DNA of 64,000 nt from Pleurocapsa sp. FMAR1 (GCF_963665995.1 NZ_OY762512.1:3348001-3412000); one strand, 5' to 3'; numbered from the stretch's first letter, positions 26,951 through 36,278 are shown. Numbers and translations are program-made. Notes: a model not told the origin generated them from the letters alone.

Positions 26951-27799
26951 TTAGTTTCTAGTTTCTAGAACCCGCAGGCGATCGCCTACCTGGATAATTC
27001 CCTCATTTTGGGGAATCATATTAACACCAAACATTACCCCTTGTTCACTTAACTGTCTAAAAGTTCCCAGTGTATTAAGGGGTTCTTTTAATTTATTTTT
27101 GTCTCCACTTGTTTGATCGATGGTAGTCATAATACAGCGACTACAGGGTTTGGCGACTGTAAATTTAATCTCGCCAATTTGAATTACGCTCCAAGTATCT
27201 TCAATAAAAGGCTCCATAGTCTCTATGACTATGTTTGGGCGAAAACGATCCATGGGAATAGCCTCTTTTTGTTGCTGATGAATTTCCATGATTCTTTGGT
27301 TTAACTCCACTAAAGAAGCTGTTGCCGTAAGCATGAGCGGATAGTTATCAGTAAAGCTGATAGGGTTGTCGAGATCGCTGGAATATTTTTTATCTAGTAG
27401 GCGAGTATGTTGACTAGACTGCCTAACCAGACGGCAGACTTTGCCAAGCTCTAAATTTAATAATTGATGAAACCATTGAGCTACCTCATTTCCCTGATCG
27501 ATTGCTAAAATGCGATCGCGCCAAATTTCTACTTCTATAGCTGATCCTGTCAGGGTGGGAGTAAAAACCAAAGGAGGCAAAGTTTCGTCTGACAGCCTCA
27601 AAGTAATCTGATTCTCGTCCAGTTTAACTATCACTTTAGCCAATTGAGGAAATTGCCTTTGAGTGATAAATTTGCCACTACCAGAAACGAGCATCATTTC
27701 TCTGTCTAACAAAAATCCTTTAATTTTAACCTGCGTTTGCTGTAACTCAATTCCTTGACAAGATTTAAGGGGATAAATACACAATTGCGAGACAATCAT
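26951..27799 (-). CDS. MOSC domain-containing protein
   Basis: A 282-residue protein with an N-terminal MOSC beta-barrel (residues 1-120, start IVSQLCIYPLKSCQGIEL) and a C-terminal MOSC domain. The latter has a conserved cysteine in VAKPCSRCIMTTID (about 215-230) and GTFRQLSEQGVMFGVNM. MOSC proteins carry sulfur or molybdenum cofactor; relatives include YcbX and the mitochondrial amidoxime reductase mARC, which reduce N-hydroxylated bases. An activity of that type is possible. It meets rpsF tail to tail. Confidence 0.88.
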   Translation of the reverse strand: MIVSQLCIYPLKSCQGIELQQTQVKIKGFLLDREMMLVSGSGKFITQRQFPQLAKVIVKLDENQITLRLSDETLPPLVFTPTLTGSAIEVEIWRDRILAIDQGNEVAQWFHQLLNLELGKVCRLVRQSSQHTRLLDKKYSSDLDNPISFTDNYPLMLTATASLVELNQRIMEIHQQQKEAIPMDRFRPNIVIETMEPFIEDTWSVIQIGEIKFTVAKPCSRCIMTTIDQTSGDKNKLKEPLNTLGTFRQLSEQGVMFGVNMIPQNEGIIQVGDRLRVLETRN

Positions 27800-28066
27800 A
27801 AGCTTTGATAAACTGGCAAAAATAGGAAGAATAATCTATGAAGGAGATTGTCTTTATCCCAGCATTTCCATAGAATTACTTAAAAGCAAAGTTCAAGAAG
27901 ATATTTATTTGATTTGATGGTTGCTCTTCTATGTTTTGTAAGGCAAAATTTCCAATTCGTCCACTTTTACACCCATAATAGTTGTTATATTTATTTTGCC
28001 AAGACAGTCTAAAGTCTCAATCAAAAAAGGCGTTCTTTTTAATACTTTTGGTTTCCAAGGCGATCG

Positions 28067-28101
28067 CTTTATTTATATTTGCTTTGTAAATATAAATAAA
28101 G
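28067..28101. repeat. Perfect 14-bp AT-rich inverted repeat
   Basis: CTTTATTTATATTT (28067-28080), 7-base loop GCTTTGT, AAATATAAATAAAG (28088-28101). It ends 11 bp before the toxin remnant and overlaps a HIP1 site. It could be the terminator of a lost gene or the scar of a mobile element. Confidence 0.6.
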
Positions 28102-28112
28102 TTATTAAGTAG

Positions 28113-28278
28113 TTAGACAAAATCAAATTCAACTTTGACTGTGGTGAAATCTTTCTCAACGATTGGCTTAAGACGCGCTCTTAAAAATGATGTGGGAGAT
28201 GCCAGTAGAACCTATGTTGTTTGCAGCAACGACACAGTAGTAGCCTATTACTCTCTCCATTTAGTAAGTAATAAGTAA
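28113..28278 (+). pseudogene. Frameshifted remnant of a TacT-like GNAT toxin
   Basis: One frame reads FNFDCGEIFLNDWLKTR and then a stop at 28182-28184. The overlapping frame reads RALKNDVGD followed by ASRTYVVCSNDTVVAYYSL and a stop at 28276. Together they reproduce the acetyl-CoA-binding N-terminal half of GNAT toxins of the DUF1778-GNAT type: the FDCG...L..WL signature, then ASRTYVV and VVAYYSL. The join needs a net 2-base loss near 28176. The C-terminal half and any DUF1778 antitoxin are missing. These toxins acetylate charged tRNA; this copy must be dead. Confidence 0.7.
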
Positions 28279-28699
28279 TAAGTCAGGATAATTAATACAT
28301 CCTAACTTTAGTTTTTTTAGTTTGGCAGTTATTTACGCTCGCCTACTTAATAAACTGCTAGCTATAAAAGTTGATAAATTATTTAATGTTACATGGTTTA
28401 TCTGGCTTTGTCTGACCTATACCAGACATAGTAAAAGTTTTTCAGCAACTTAAAAATTCTTAACTTATACAAATTTGGCTGTACTACCTGTCTTGTAAGG
28501 TTATAGCAATTAATACATTTATTTTAGGCAGTTAAAGTAAGCTATTGATTTAATTTAGATAAATTATTTCTCTGAAAAATACTACGATCAAAGAATAGTA
28601 AGAAAGATCAAAAACAATAAAAATAAAAAACTTTGGTAGGCAATCAAATATTCAAATATCTTATGAAAACTCGGCTAGAAGAAAAGTCGTTTCTTGATT

Positions 28700-30997
28700 A
28701 TGTTTAAAAGATCGCTCCAGGCATCAGCAGCAGGAATCAAGCAGGCTAAAAAAGCTTTTAACTACAAAGGCTGGACTCAAGAAAATCTAGCCGAAGAAGT
28801 AAATTTGAAGACTCGTCAGCCAATCTGGAGGTTTTTCACTGGTCGTCCTATTGAACGTTACAATTTTAGGGAAATTTGCTCAATTTTAGACTTAGATTGG
28901 CGAGAAATTGCTGTCGATCCACCAGAGGAGTTTTCTGATAGAGAACTATCAGCTATTAATGTCGATGTCCTAGTTAAAAGAGTGCGATCGCAACGCCATG
29001 CAAAAATTAAAGTTCAGTGCGGGACTTTAAAGTTATTAGATACTAATCATCCTGTGGATCTAGAAAACATCTATGTCGATGTCAATATTTTGCCAGACAT
29101 TGCCAGTCAACAGTGGTTAGACATCGCCAACTTAGAAAATCCTACTACCGAAGAATTTTATCGCTTTGGTTTAGGACAAATTTCTCAGTCACAAATTTCA
29201 GGCATGGATGCAGTCAAAACTCATTCAAAACTTAGATTATTGGGTAAGCCTGGGTGTGGTAAAAGTACCTTTTTGCGACATCTAGCTGTTGAATGCGATC
29301 GAGGTAATTTTGCTGCCAATTTAGTACCGATCATGATTACCTTGAGAGATTTTGCTGACGAATCAAAAGATATCTCTTCATTTAGCTTATTAAACTACAT
29401 CCACTCTGAATTAATTGTCGATGGTGTCGAGCTTTCGGAACTCAAAATTCTACTACGCAATAGCAGAGTTTTACTTCTACTCGATGGGCTGGATGAGGTT
29501 TCCCAGCAAGATAATAATGCAGTCTTAAAAGAAATTCGCCGTTTCTCTGAAAAATATAGCCAGAATTTGTTTGTCGTCACCTGTCGAACCGCTGCCAAAA
29601 CATTAGATCTTAAGGGCTTTACCGATGTTGAAATTGCTCCTTTTACCCAATCACAAATTGTCGCTTTTGCTCAGAAATGGTTTGCCGTATTTAGCAAGCA
29701 AAACAATCTCAACGATTTAGATCCAGCAGTTGAGTTCATCGCCCAACTAGACTTACCAGAAAACCTCTCGTTTCGTAGATTGGTAGTTACCCCCTTGTTT
29801 CTCCATCTTGCTTGCTGGGTATTTCATCGCCAAGAAAAATTCCCCCGTAAAAAAGCCGAATTCTATAAGCAGTGCTTAGATCTGCTCTTGGGTAAATGGG
29901 ATAAAATTAGGGGCATCAAGCGAGATGAAGTATATCGAGGATTTTTGCTGCCTCAAAAGCTGAAGCTGATGAGTCAAATTGCTGCTGCGACTTTTGAACA
30001 GGGGGACTACTTTTTTGAGCAAAAAACTGCCGAACAGCAGATTTGCGACTTTATTAGTAATTTACCCAATGCCCCTATCGAACCAGAAGAACTAGTATAC
30101 GATAGCGAAGTGGTGCTAAAGGCGATCGAACTGCAACATGGGCTATTAACCGAACGAGTGCGAGGAATTTTCTCTTTTTCCTCTTTGACCTTTCAAGAAT
30201 ACTTTACTGCTCGTAATATCGTTGCTAGTCATAATTTAAAGTCCTTGGAGCGAGACTTAGAGCGTTTAGTTAGTCACATTACCGAACCACGCTGGCGCGA
30301 AATCTTTTTATTAACGGCTGCTATGTTACGCAGTGCAGACTCTTTAGTCAATCTAATGAAGCAAGAGATTGATGCCTTGGTAGCTGAAGAACCCTATCTT
30401 CAAGAGTTTTTAACCTGGACAAATCAAAAATCTCTGCTCGTACCCCAACCCACCTTAGCAGCAACTCGCGCTTTTTATCTAGATCTTACAGAAACTTTTT
30501 ATCTAGCTCCTCACTTTGCTCTTGCCTATACCCTCAATCCAGGTATTTTCCTCGATACATTATTGGACAATCTGGTGTTGGAATGTGCCATAGAATCTAG
30601 TTCTGACTTTGTTCATGCCCATGCCTGTGGGGATGCTTTGGATAATGCCTTAACTATTGTGCTTGACGTTGCTTTACAGCAATCCTTGCAGCAACTCAGA
30701 GACAAACTCCCCGATCCAGATGGCGATCGCCAAGTCTTTCAGTCATGGTATCAAGTCAATCATTCAGCTTGGAATGAGCGTTTAAAAAGTGCGATCACCC
30801 AACATCGCCATATACAGTCTGATTGGCACTTTAGCCCCGTACAGCAGCAGATTCTGCAACGCTACTATGATGCCAACAAGTTACTCCTCGATTGCCTCAA
30901 CAGTAACTGTGAAGTAACGGCTGCGGTGCGACAGGATATTGAAGCTAGCTTGTTATTGCCACTAAAAGAACTGGAAAACAAAGAGTGGGATAAGTAA
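28700..30997 (+). CDS. HTH-NACHT NTPase, probable antiphage STAND protein
   Basis: A 765-residue protein. Residues ~8-65 form a Cro-like helix-turn-helix (WTQENLAEEVNLKTRQPIWR). A NACHT ATPase follows, with Walker A GKPGCGKST at about 182, Walker B LLLLDGLDEV at about 258, a sensor region and TFQEYFTARN near 500. From about 615 to the end lies an all-helical C-terminal domain. NACHT proteins of this build are abundant in cyanobacteria, and several bacterial members protect against phage. The effector domain is not an obvious nuclease. ATG 28700 is used; TTG 28694 is in frame. Flanked by gene fragments and a duplicate of its own C-terminus. Confidence 0.82.
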   Translation: MFKRSLQASAAGIKQAKKAFNYKGWTQENLAEEVNLKTRQPIWRFFTGRPIERYNFREICSILDLDWREIAVDPPEEFSDRELSAINVDVLVKRVRSQRHAKIKVQCGTLKLLDTNHPVDLENIYVDVNILPDIASQQWLDIANLENPTTEEFYRFGLGQISQSQISGMDAVKTHSKLRLLGKPGCGKSTFLRHLAVECDRGNFAANLVPIMITLRDFADESKDISSFSLLNYIHSELIVDGVELSELKILLRNSRVLLLLDGLDEVSQQDNNAVLKEIRRFSEKYSQNLFVVTCRTAAKTLDLKGFTDVEIAPFTQSQIVAFAQKWFAVFSKQNNLNDLDPAVEFIAQLDLPENLSFRRLVVTPLFLHLACWVFHRQEKFPRKKAEFYKQCLDLLLGKWDKIRGIKRDEVYRGFLLPQKLKLMSQIAAATFEQGDYFFEQKTAEQQICDFISNLPNAPIEPEELVYDSEVVLKAIELQHGLLTERVRGIFSFSSLTFQEYFTARNIVASHNLKSLERDLERLVSHITEPRWREIFLLTAAMLRSADSLVNLMKQEIDALVAEEPYLQEFLTWTNQKSLLVPQPTLAATRAFYLDLTETFYLAPHFALAYTLNPGIFLDTLLDNLVLECAIESSSDFVHAHACGDALDNALTIVLDVALQQSLQQLRDKLPDPDGDRQVFQSWYQVNHSAWNERLKSAITQHRHIQSDWHFSPVQQQILQRYYDANKLLLDCLNSNCEVTAAVRQDIEASLLLPLKELENKEWDK

Positions 30998-31531
30998 GTA
31001 GATAGGCAGAATAATTTATAAAACCTAAAAAGCTAATCTTTTCCCTACACCCTACACCCTGACACAACCCAAGTCTCTGGCTATATTCAAGAATTGGTAT
31101 TAATACATCAATCTGCAACTCTTATAGATTAGATAATACGCTAATTAATCATCGACATTACTTATTGATTAAAAAATGAAAGAGCGATCGCTTCACTAAT
31201 GCAGTCGCTACAACGGAGGTTCACTCCCTTCGGGTTCATGAATTGCATTGCGATTATTGTGACTTTTCAAATATCCTCTTGGCAAAAAATTAAAAATGTA
31301 TGAATTCTAAACGAATTGAATGACTCTAACTGCAAAGATTATTTTAAATTTTATAACGAACTCAAACATAACAAACTTATCTTATACATTTCTAATGTTG
31401 ACCGCCATAAATCTGTCGTAATATATATAGAAAAAATATAGAAAAATAGCATTAAACACCAATTAATCAGGCTATTAAATTATTAATCAAAGATTATTTC
31501 TTTATTAATAATTTATTACTGAATTCTAATT
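30998..31531. other. Gap between the NACHT gene and its C-terminal paralogue
   Basis: No gene and no recognisable NACHT remnant in any frame. It holds heptamers CCCTACA, CCCTACA, CCCTGAC at 31043-31063, a small inverted pair AATGCA / TGCATT around a GC-rich insert (about 31198-31249), and a candidate promoter at 31398-31427. Confidence 0.45.
31398..31427 (+). promoter_or_regulatory. Candidate sigma-70 promoter for the orphan C-terminal gene
   Basis: TTGACC, an 18-base spacer, then TATATA, about 105 bp upstream of the start of the 158-residue gene. The AT-rich setting makes chance matches likely, but it implies the orphan has its own transcript. Confidence 0.35.
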
Positions 31532-32008
31532 ATGCCCAAATCTCAGCTTGTTTCTACCCATGAACTTATCTTTGACACCCTATTGGATAATTTGTTGTTG
31601 CAATTTAGCATTAGCTCTATTTATAGTTGTAATCTTGTCCAGGCTCATGCTTGTATTGATGCTCTTATCTATGCCATAGATACTGTCCTTGATGTTGGGT
31701 CAAAGCAACCTCTACAACTATTCAAAGACCAAATACCTAATTTAAGAGATCGATCGACACATAAATTACGCTGGTGCCAGGTCGAGTATCTGGTCTGGAT
31801 TGAAGAGTTGAAAACGGCAGTTTCACTCTATCGAAAAATGCAGTCTTGCTGGAATTTTACTAGCGAGCGCAAAATTCTCGAACAATATTACAACGTTAAC
31901 AAATTCTTAATCGACTGTCTCGATCACCACTATGGAATAACAATTGAGCTACGCCAAAAAATTGAAACTGCTTTGTTATTTTCCGATAAGCAACCAATAG
32001 AAAGATAG
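31532..32008 (+). CDS. Free-standing NACHT C-terminal helical domain protein
   Basis: A 158-residue protein homologous over nearly its whole length to residues ~615-755 of the adjacent NACHT protein. Shared blocks are FDTLLDNLLLQ versus FLDTLLDNLVLE, VQAHACIDAL versus VHAHACGDAL, TVLDV versus IVLDV, LEQYYNVNKFLIDCL versus LQRYYDANKLLLDCL, and LRQKIETALL versus VRQDIEASLL. There is no ATPase domain. It starts cleanly with ATG just before the domain boundary and the frame is intact. It may be a regulator or immunity partner of the full-length protein, or a decaying partial duplication. Its stop overlaps the MscS remnant on the other strand. Confidence 0.75.
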   Translation: MPKSQLVSTHELIFDTLLDNLLLQFSISSIYSCNLVQAHACIDALIYAIDTVLDVGSKQPLQLFKDQIPNLRDRSTHKLRWCQVEYLVWIEELKTAVSLYRKMQSCWNFTSERKILEQYYNVNKFLIDCLDHHYGITIELRQKIETALLFSDKQPIER

Positions 32009-32180
32009 TATGAACCAAATCAGCAATCGGTAATTATTTGTAAATAACTCTGCATTAGGAATTACAATTTTTGTGCCTTCATAGGTTCTAATCGTAGTAG
32101 CGCGAATTTGAATGTTTTCTAGCGTACCTTCAAACTTCTTGGAAACAATCCGATCGTTAATTACAAAAGGTTCGTTTAAA
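32005..32180 (-). pseudogene. Fragment of an MscS-family mechanosensitive channel
   Basis: The minus strand reads NEPFVINDRI, then VSKKFEGTLENIQIRAT and TIRTYEGTKIVIPNAELFTN. This is the conserved beta-domain of MscS channels (usually EPF..GD.I, G.VE.I..R.T.IRT.DG..V.IPN). There is no start or membrane region. The segment begins right at the queE stop and runs into the 3' end of the orphan gene. It is about 58 codons left of a gene that normally has hundreds. Confidence 0.72.
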
Positions 32181-32189
32181 TTTGTTTTG

Positions 32190-32813
32190 TTATTGAATAT
32201 CTAATAGTTTATGAGTTTGCAAACTAATGCGCCATTGCGGATGCTGAAGCACGTATTGGAAGATTAAGTCTTTACTCAAAGAAGAATTCCACTCTGGCTG
32301 TAAATAATACAAGGCAGTTTTGGGAACTGAGGCTGCCTGTTGTTCTGCCCATTTCAAGTCGTATTCATTAGTCACCACTACTTTTAATTCGTTGACACGC
32401 TTATAAACACTACTGTGAGGTGCTTTAAACTGTTTGGGAGAAAAAGTTACCCAATCAAAATGACCGCTAAAAGGATGTGCGCCAGAAGTCTCTAAATGAA
32501 CTTGCAATCCTGCTTTTTTGAGTACTTCAGTCAGAGGAGTTAAATCGTGCATTAGGGGTTCACCTCCCGTAATAATAACGATGGCAGGACTAACCGCTTT
32601 TGCTGCACGAGCTAACTCAACCGTAGACTGTTGAGGATGATGTTGAGAATTCCAAGAATGCTTAGTATCGCACCAAGGACAATGAACATCACAACCACCT
32701 AGACGAATAAAAAAAGCGTTTACTCCAGTCCAATAACCCTCCCCTTGAACAGAATGAAAAGTTTCTACAATCGGATAGGTAATGGTTTTGGCAGCAATGT
32801 TCAAAGTATTCAA
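32190..32813 (-). CDS. queE: 7-carboxy-7-deazaguanine synthase QueE
   Basis: Radical SAM enzyme of queuosine/deazapurine synthesis: converts 6-carboxytetrahydropterin to 7-carboxy-7-deazaguanine. The motif GGCDVHCPWCDTKHSW (residues ~33-48) supplies the iron-sulfur cysteines, followed by VIITGGEPLMHDL near 76 and the terminal YLQPEW block. The length of 207 fits. The N-terminal ETFHSVQGEGYWTGVNAFFIRL is family-typical. It is the first intact gene to the right of the accessory island; its stop borders the MscS fragment. Confidence 0.93.
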   Translation of the reverse strand: MNTLNIAAKTITYPIVETFHSVQGEGYWTGVNAFFIRLGGCDVHCPWCDTKHSWNSQHHPQQSTVELARAAKAVSPAIVIITGGEPLMHDLTPLTEVLKKAGLQVHLETSGAHPFSGHFDWVTFSPKQFKAPHSSVYKRVNELKVVVTNEYDLKWAEQQAASVPKTALYYLQPEWNSSLSKDLIFQYVLQHPQWRISLQTHKLLDIQ

Positions 32814-32912
32814 AATGATTGAAGTTTTTGGTGTTTAGCTCTCTTTAATTTTATCTTTATTTTTAGTTTCTAGGTTTGATTCTGATTTGGACTGGCGATC
32901 GCGCTTGGATCG

Positions 32913-34745
32913 CTAATTGCTATTTTCAACTTTTTTTTCGTCTGTTTCTTCATTAGCCTGGGGTTTGTCTTTAGATTCTTCTGGCTCTACATTTCCTGCA
33001 CATTTCTTAGCTTCTTTAATAGTGTTGATATCCTTGGCACATTTTTCGTACTCTTGCCACTCAACAGTTACGAGCTTTTTAATTTTTTGGTGTCGAGCTA
33101 CTCCTTCGTAAGCGTAACGATTAAGATTGTTATCCACAATCAATTCTTCCATATACTCAATCCTTTGTTTGCTGTTGGGATGGGTTGATAGCCAAGCAGG
33201 AGGCTCTGAATTTTCTTCATCGTGATTAACTTTATCGAGTTTTGCCATCAAATTCCTGACTCCATCTGCTGCATAGCCAGCGTTGACTAAGGTTCTGGTG
33301 CCAAAGAGATCTGCTTGTTTTTCCATCCCTCGGCTGTAGTTAAGGACGATTAAGCTAGTGGCAGTATTGCCCACATAGGGGACGTAGCTGATAATATTGG
33401 CGGTCAAATTCCCTTTGGCAGCTAATTGGAAGCCATGAGATAAAGCAGCATGAGAAATTTCGTGTGCCAACAAGCCAGCTAATTCAGCCTCAGAATCAGT
33501 GTTCATAATTGCTCCTGCATTAACAAATACTTTTCCTCCAGGTAAAGCAAAGGCATTAAGTTGATTATCCATAACCAAATAAAATCCATAGGTAAATTCA
33601 TCTCTTCCAGATGCAGCAGCAACTTTTTGACCAATTTCATTTACATATTGAGTCGCTTGTTTATCTTCGAGCAGAGGTAGCTGTTTTTTAATTTGTTTAA
33701 CGGAACTTTCTCCTACCGCCGACTCTCCTTTTAGCAACAAAGAGCTAGTTTGTAAGGCAGAAAGAGGACCAAATAAATTACCCGTTAGAGCAAAACCAAC
33801 TGTACCAGCGATCGCATTGCCGATAGCATTCCAAGTAATTGAAGAGCGTAAATTGCTTTGATACTTAGCTAAATATTGATCGGCTAATTGACCAAATTCT
33901 TCTGCTTCGGGTAAATTAGGATTAAATAAGGCAAACTGACGCGCCGTAATTGAGGCATCAAGCCATTTATCTTCAGCAATATCCTCATTCATTTTGGCTT
34001 TGAGCAACTTTGGTTCATTAGGATAAAGATTAACCGCCCGATTTAAAACTTGCAGAGATTCTTCTTCTCGTTCGTATTGTTTTAGTACCTCTGCATAGCG
34101 AATATGACCAGAAATAAATTGAGGCTCTCTGGTAGTTAACAGCTTTAGTGAACTAATAACTTTAGTTTCTAGCCCTTGTTCTTTTCCTTGTTGATAGTTG
34201 CGCCAAAATACTTGACCTGCGGGGCTTAATTGCTCAGGATCGTCAAAAGTTGCCACTTGTTTATTTTCTGTGGCTCTTTCCTTCTCAATTGGCCAGACTT
34301 CTTTAGCCTCGCGATATAGTTTGACAGCAGCAGCTTTATTTCCTGCCAGATATAGCTTATCTGCTTTAGCTAATTTTTTTAAGCGCGCAATTTCTTCTGG
34401 AGTTGGTTTTTTGACTTTATCCTTGGCTTCTGACTCGTCTTCTGTCGGTCTATCTTCATCAGTAGTTTCTGGCTCTGACTTTTCTGTTGAAGTATTTGCT
34501 TCGGTATTGTCTATTTCAGCATCTTCGGTTGATGTTTGTTGCTGAGGTTCAGGCTCTGATTCTTGCTCTTTTAAATCTTCTGTTGACGTATCATTGGCAG
34601 CAGTCTTAGGATCATTTGACTCTGATTTTACTAGGTTAATTGTATTTGTCTGATCGATCTTGCTGTCTGTGGCAGAGTCTGCCAAAGTAATCGTCGGAAA
34701 AATTAAAATATTTAAAATTATTAAGTAAAAGTTTAGAAATTTCAT
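32913..34745 (-). CDS. M48-family zinc metalloprotease with TPR-like region, exported
   Basis: An exported peptidase of 610 residues. The N-terminal signal sequence ends near TLADS. A Glu/Thr/Ser-rich acidic linker (about 25-115) follows, then a helical TPR-like region (about 170-290). The M48 peptidase domain has the zinc motif HEISH near 424 and the downstream Glu region MEKQADLFGTR near 475. A basic/acidic tail with two cysteines (KCAKDINTIKEAKKC) ends it. Relatives (BepA/YfgC, Oma1-like) degrade misassembled envelope proteins. The acidic linker is low complexity and unlikely to be catalytic. Confidence 0.86.
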   Translation of the reverse strand: MKFLNFYLIILNILIFPTITLADSATDSKIDQTNTINLVKSESNDPKTAANDTSTEDLKEQESEPEPQQQTSTEDAEIDNTEANTSTEKSEPETTDEDRPTEDESEAKDKVKKPTPEEIARLKKLAKADKLYLAGNKAAAVKLYREAKEVWPIEKERATENKQVATFDDPEQLSPAGQVFWRNYQQGKEQGLETKVISSLKLLTTREPQFISGHIRYAEVLKQYEREEESLQVLNRAVNLYPNEPKLLKAKMNEDIAEDKWLDASITARQFALFNPNLPEAEEFGQLADQYLAKYQSNLRSSITWNAIGNAIAGTVGFALTGNLFGPLSALQTSSLLLKGESAVGESSVKQIKKQLPLLEDKQATQYVNEIGQKVAAASGRDEFTYGFYLVMDNQLNAFALPGGKVFVNAGAIMNTDSEAELAGLLAHEISHAALSHGFQLAAKGNLTANIISYVPYVGNTATSLIVLNYSRGMEKQADLFGTRTLVNAGYAADGVRNLMAKLDKVNHDEENSEPPAWLSTHPNSKQRIEYMEELIVDNNLNRYAYEGVARHQKIKKLVTVEWQEYEKCAKDINTIKEAKKCAGNVEPEESKDKPQANEETDEKKVENSN

Positions 34746-35020
34746 TAAAATGCCTCGTAGTTTAAAATGTTTTTATCTTTGGACATAAATGCCAACAAGT
34801 TTGTGATCGTCAAAGTTAAACAATGCCGATTAATAAAAATTGATTATTGTTTAAAACTGGAATTAGATAAATTTAATAATTTGACTGCTAAATATTGAAA
34901 AATGTTGCCAAAAATACAAAAAAAGTAATAAATAATCAAAAAATATTAACTATTACCTTTTGTTTTAGAATTTGCACCTTTTAGATTGGAAAATGTTAAC
35001 TAATAATTAAAGTAAAAATC

Positions 35021-35194
35021 ATGACTACACATTTTATTACCGCCGAAATCAACCTTCAAGAAACTCCCCTGCAACTTCACAAAGAAATTGAATCCCAGCT
35101 AGAAAAAGAGGGTAAGCCTTTACGTTGGGCTGTGACTCAGGTAAATAAAGAGAAACAAACAGCGACAGTAGAAGCTATCGTTACTAAAGAGTAA
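35021..35194 (+). CDS. Small conserved-looking protein, 57 residues, upstream of DUF3326 gene
   Basis: ATG 35021 to TAA 35192-35194. The product begins MTTHFITAEINLQETPLQLH and ends TVEAIVTKE. It has charged amphipathic character, a periodic beta-helix-beta pattern and codon use like its neighbours. It lies 28 bp upstream of the DUF3326 gene on the same strand, so the two are probably co-transcribed. I do not know its function. Too short for most ORF filters. Confidence 0.65.
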   Translation: MTTHFITAEINLQETPLQLHKEIESQLEKEGKPLRWAVTQVNKEKQTATVEAIVTKE

Positions 35195-35222
35195 GTTTTT
35201 TTTTAGACTAGATTAAAAATTT

Positions 35223-36272
35223 ATGTCCCCGTTTACAGTTGTTCTTATTGTTCCCACAGGAGTGGGTGCAGCTATCGGTGGTTATGCGGGAGATGCTCTA
35301 CCTGTAGCTAAGGCGATCGCAAGTTTGAGCGATCGCCTGATTACCCATCCCAATGTTCTCAATGGCGCGCAGCTTTATTGGTCTTTAGACAATACTTATT
35401 ACGTCGAAGGTTACGGTTTAGATCGTTTTGCTGCTAATCAATGGGGATTACGTCCTGTCAGACAAAATAAAGTCGGGTTATTATTAGATCGAGGTATTGA
35501 ACCTGAATTGCGTCTACGACATATTCAGGCTGCTGATGCTACTAGAGCTACTTTAGGGCTAAGTTTAACTGATTATGTGATTACCGATGCTCCTTTAGAA
35601 GTTGAGTTGCGTACTGCCGATTCTGGGGCTAGTTGGGGAACAATTGGTAACCCTGGCAGTTTGCTAAGGGGAGCAGAAAAGCTAATAAAGCAAGGAGGTG
35701 CAGAAGCGATCGCCGTCGTTGCTCGTTTTCCCGATGATCAAAGTACAGAACTACAAAATTATCGTCACGGAGAAGGAGTAGATCATCTAGCAGGGGCAGA
35801 AGCAGTTATTTCCCACTTGATTGTGCGTCATTTTCAAATACCTGCTGCCCATGCACCCGCCCTCCAGCCTTTAGCTGTTGATGCTGGTGTACATCCTCGT
35901 GCTGCCGCCGAGGAATTAGGCTATACTTTTCTTCCCTGTGTTTTGGTGGGCTTGAGTCGCGCCCCCCAATTTATTACCGAAGCTAAATCCTTAACTACTG
36001 ATAGTATTTGGGCAGAATCAGTAGATGTAGCGATCGTTCCCTATAGTGCCTGTGGTGGTAGTGGAATTCTCAGCTTTAGCAATACTCAAACCGAAATTAT
36101 AGCTGTAACCAACAATTCAACTCACATTCAAGTACCTCCAGAACCTTTGGGCATTAAAGTAACTAAAGTTAATTCTTATCTAGAAGCTTTGGGTGTTTTA
36201 GTGACTCGTCGGGCGGGGGTAGATTATCGAGTTTTAGATCCTAATTTATCTTCTCTTCGTTGTATAGTATAA
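35223..36272 (+). CDS. DUF3326 domain-containing protein
   Basis: A 349-residue cytoplasmic protein of the cyanobacterial and plant DUF3326 family; function unknown. Conserved-looking blocks include VPTGVGAAIGGYAGDALP at the N-terminus, GASWGTIGNPGSLLRGAEKL in the centre, and NYRHGEGVDHLAGAEAVISH and LPCVLVGLSRAPQ. The Gly-rich starts and HGEGVDHLAGAE could form a ligand-binding pocket. It ends 6 bp before the CPBP protease gene and starts after the 57-residue gene, so the three look like one operon. Confidence 0.82.
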   Translation: MSPFTVVLIVPTGVGAAIGGYAGDALPVAKAIASLSDRLITHPNVLNGAQLYWSLDNTYYVEGYGLDRFAANQWGLRPVRQNKVGLLLDRGIEPELRLRHIQAADATRATLGLSLTDYVITDAPLEVELRTADSGASWGTIGNPGSLLRGAEKLIKQGGAEAIAVVARFPDDQSTELQNYRHGEGVDHLAGAEAVISHLIVRHFQIPAAHAPALQPLAVDAGVHPRAAAEELGYTFLPCVLVGLSRAPQFITEAKSLTTDSIWAESVDVAIVPYSACGGSGILSFSNTQTEIIAVTNNSTHIQVPPEPLGIKVTKVNSYLEALGVLVTRRAGVDYRVLDPNLSSLRCIV

Positions 36273-36278
36273 AAACCA

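Larger units (their letters stand above)
27800..28699. other. 900-bp gap at the left edge of the accessory island
   Basis: No intact gene. It contains an AT-only hairpin (28067-28101), a broken GNAT toxin gene (28113-28278), and below it some AGTAATAAGT repeats. The rest is AT-rich with no feature I can support. Confidence 0.5.
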
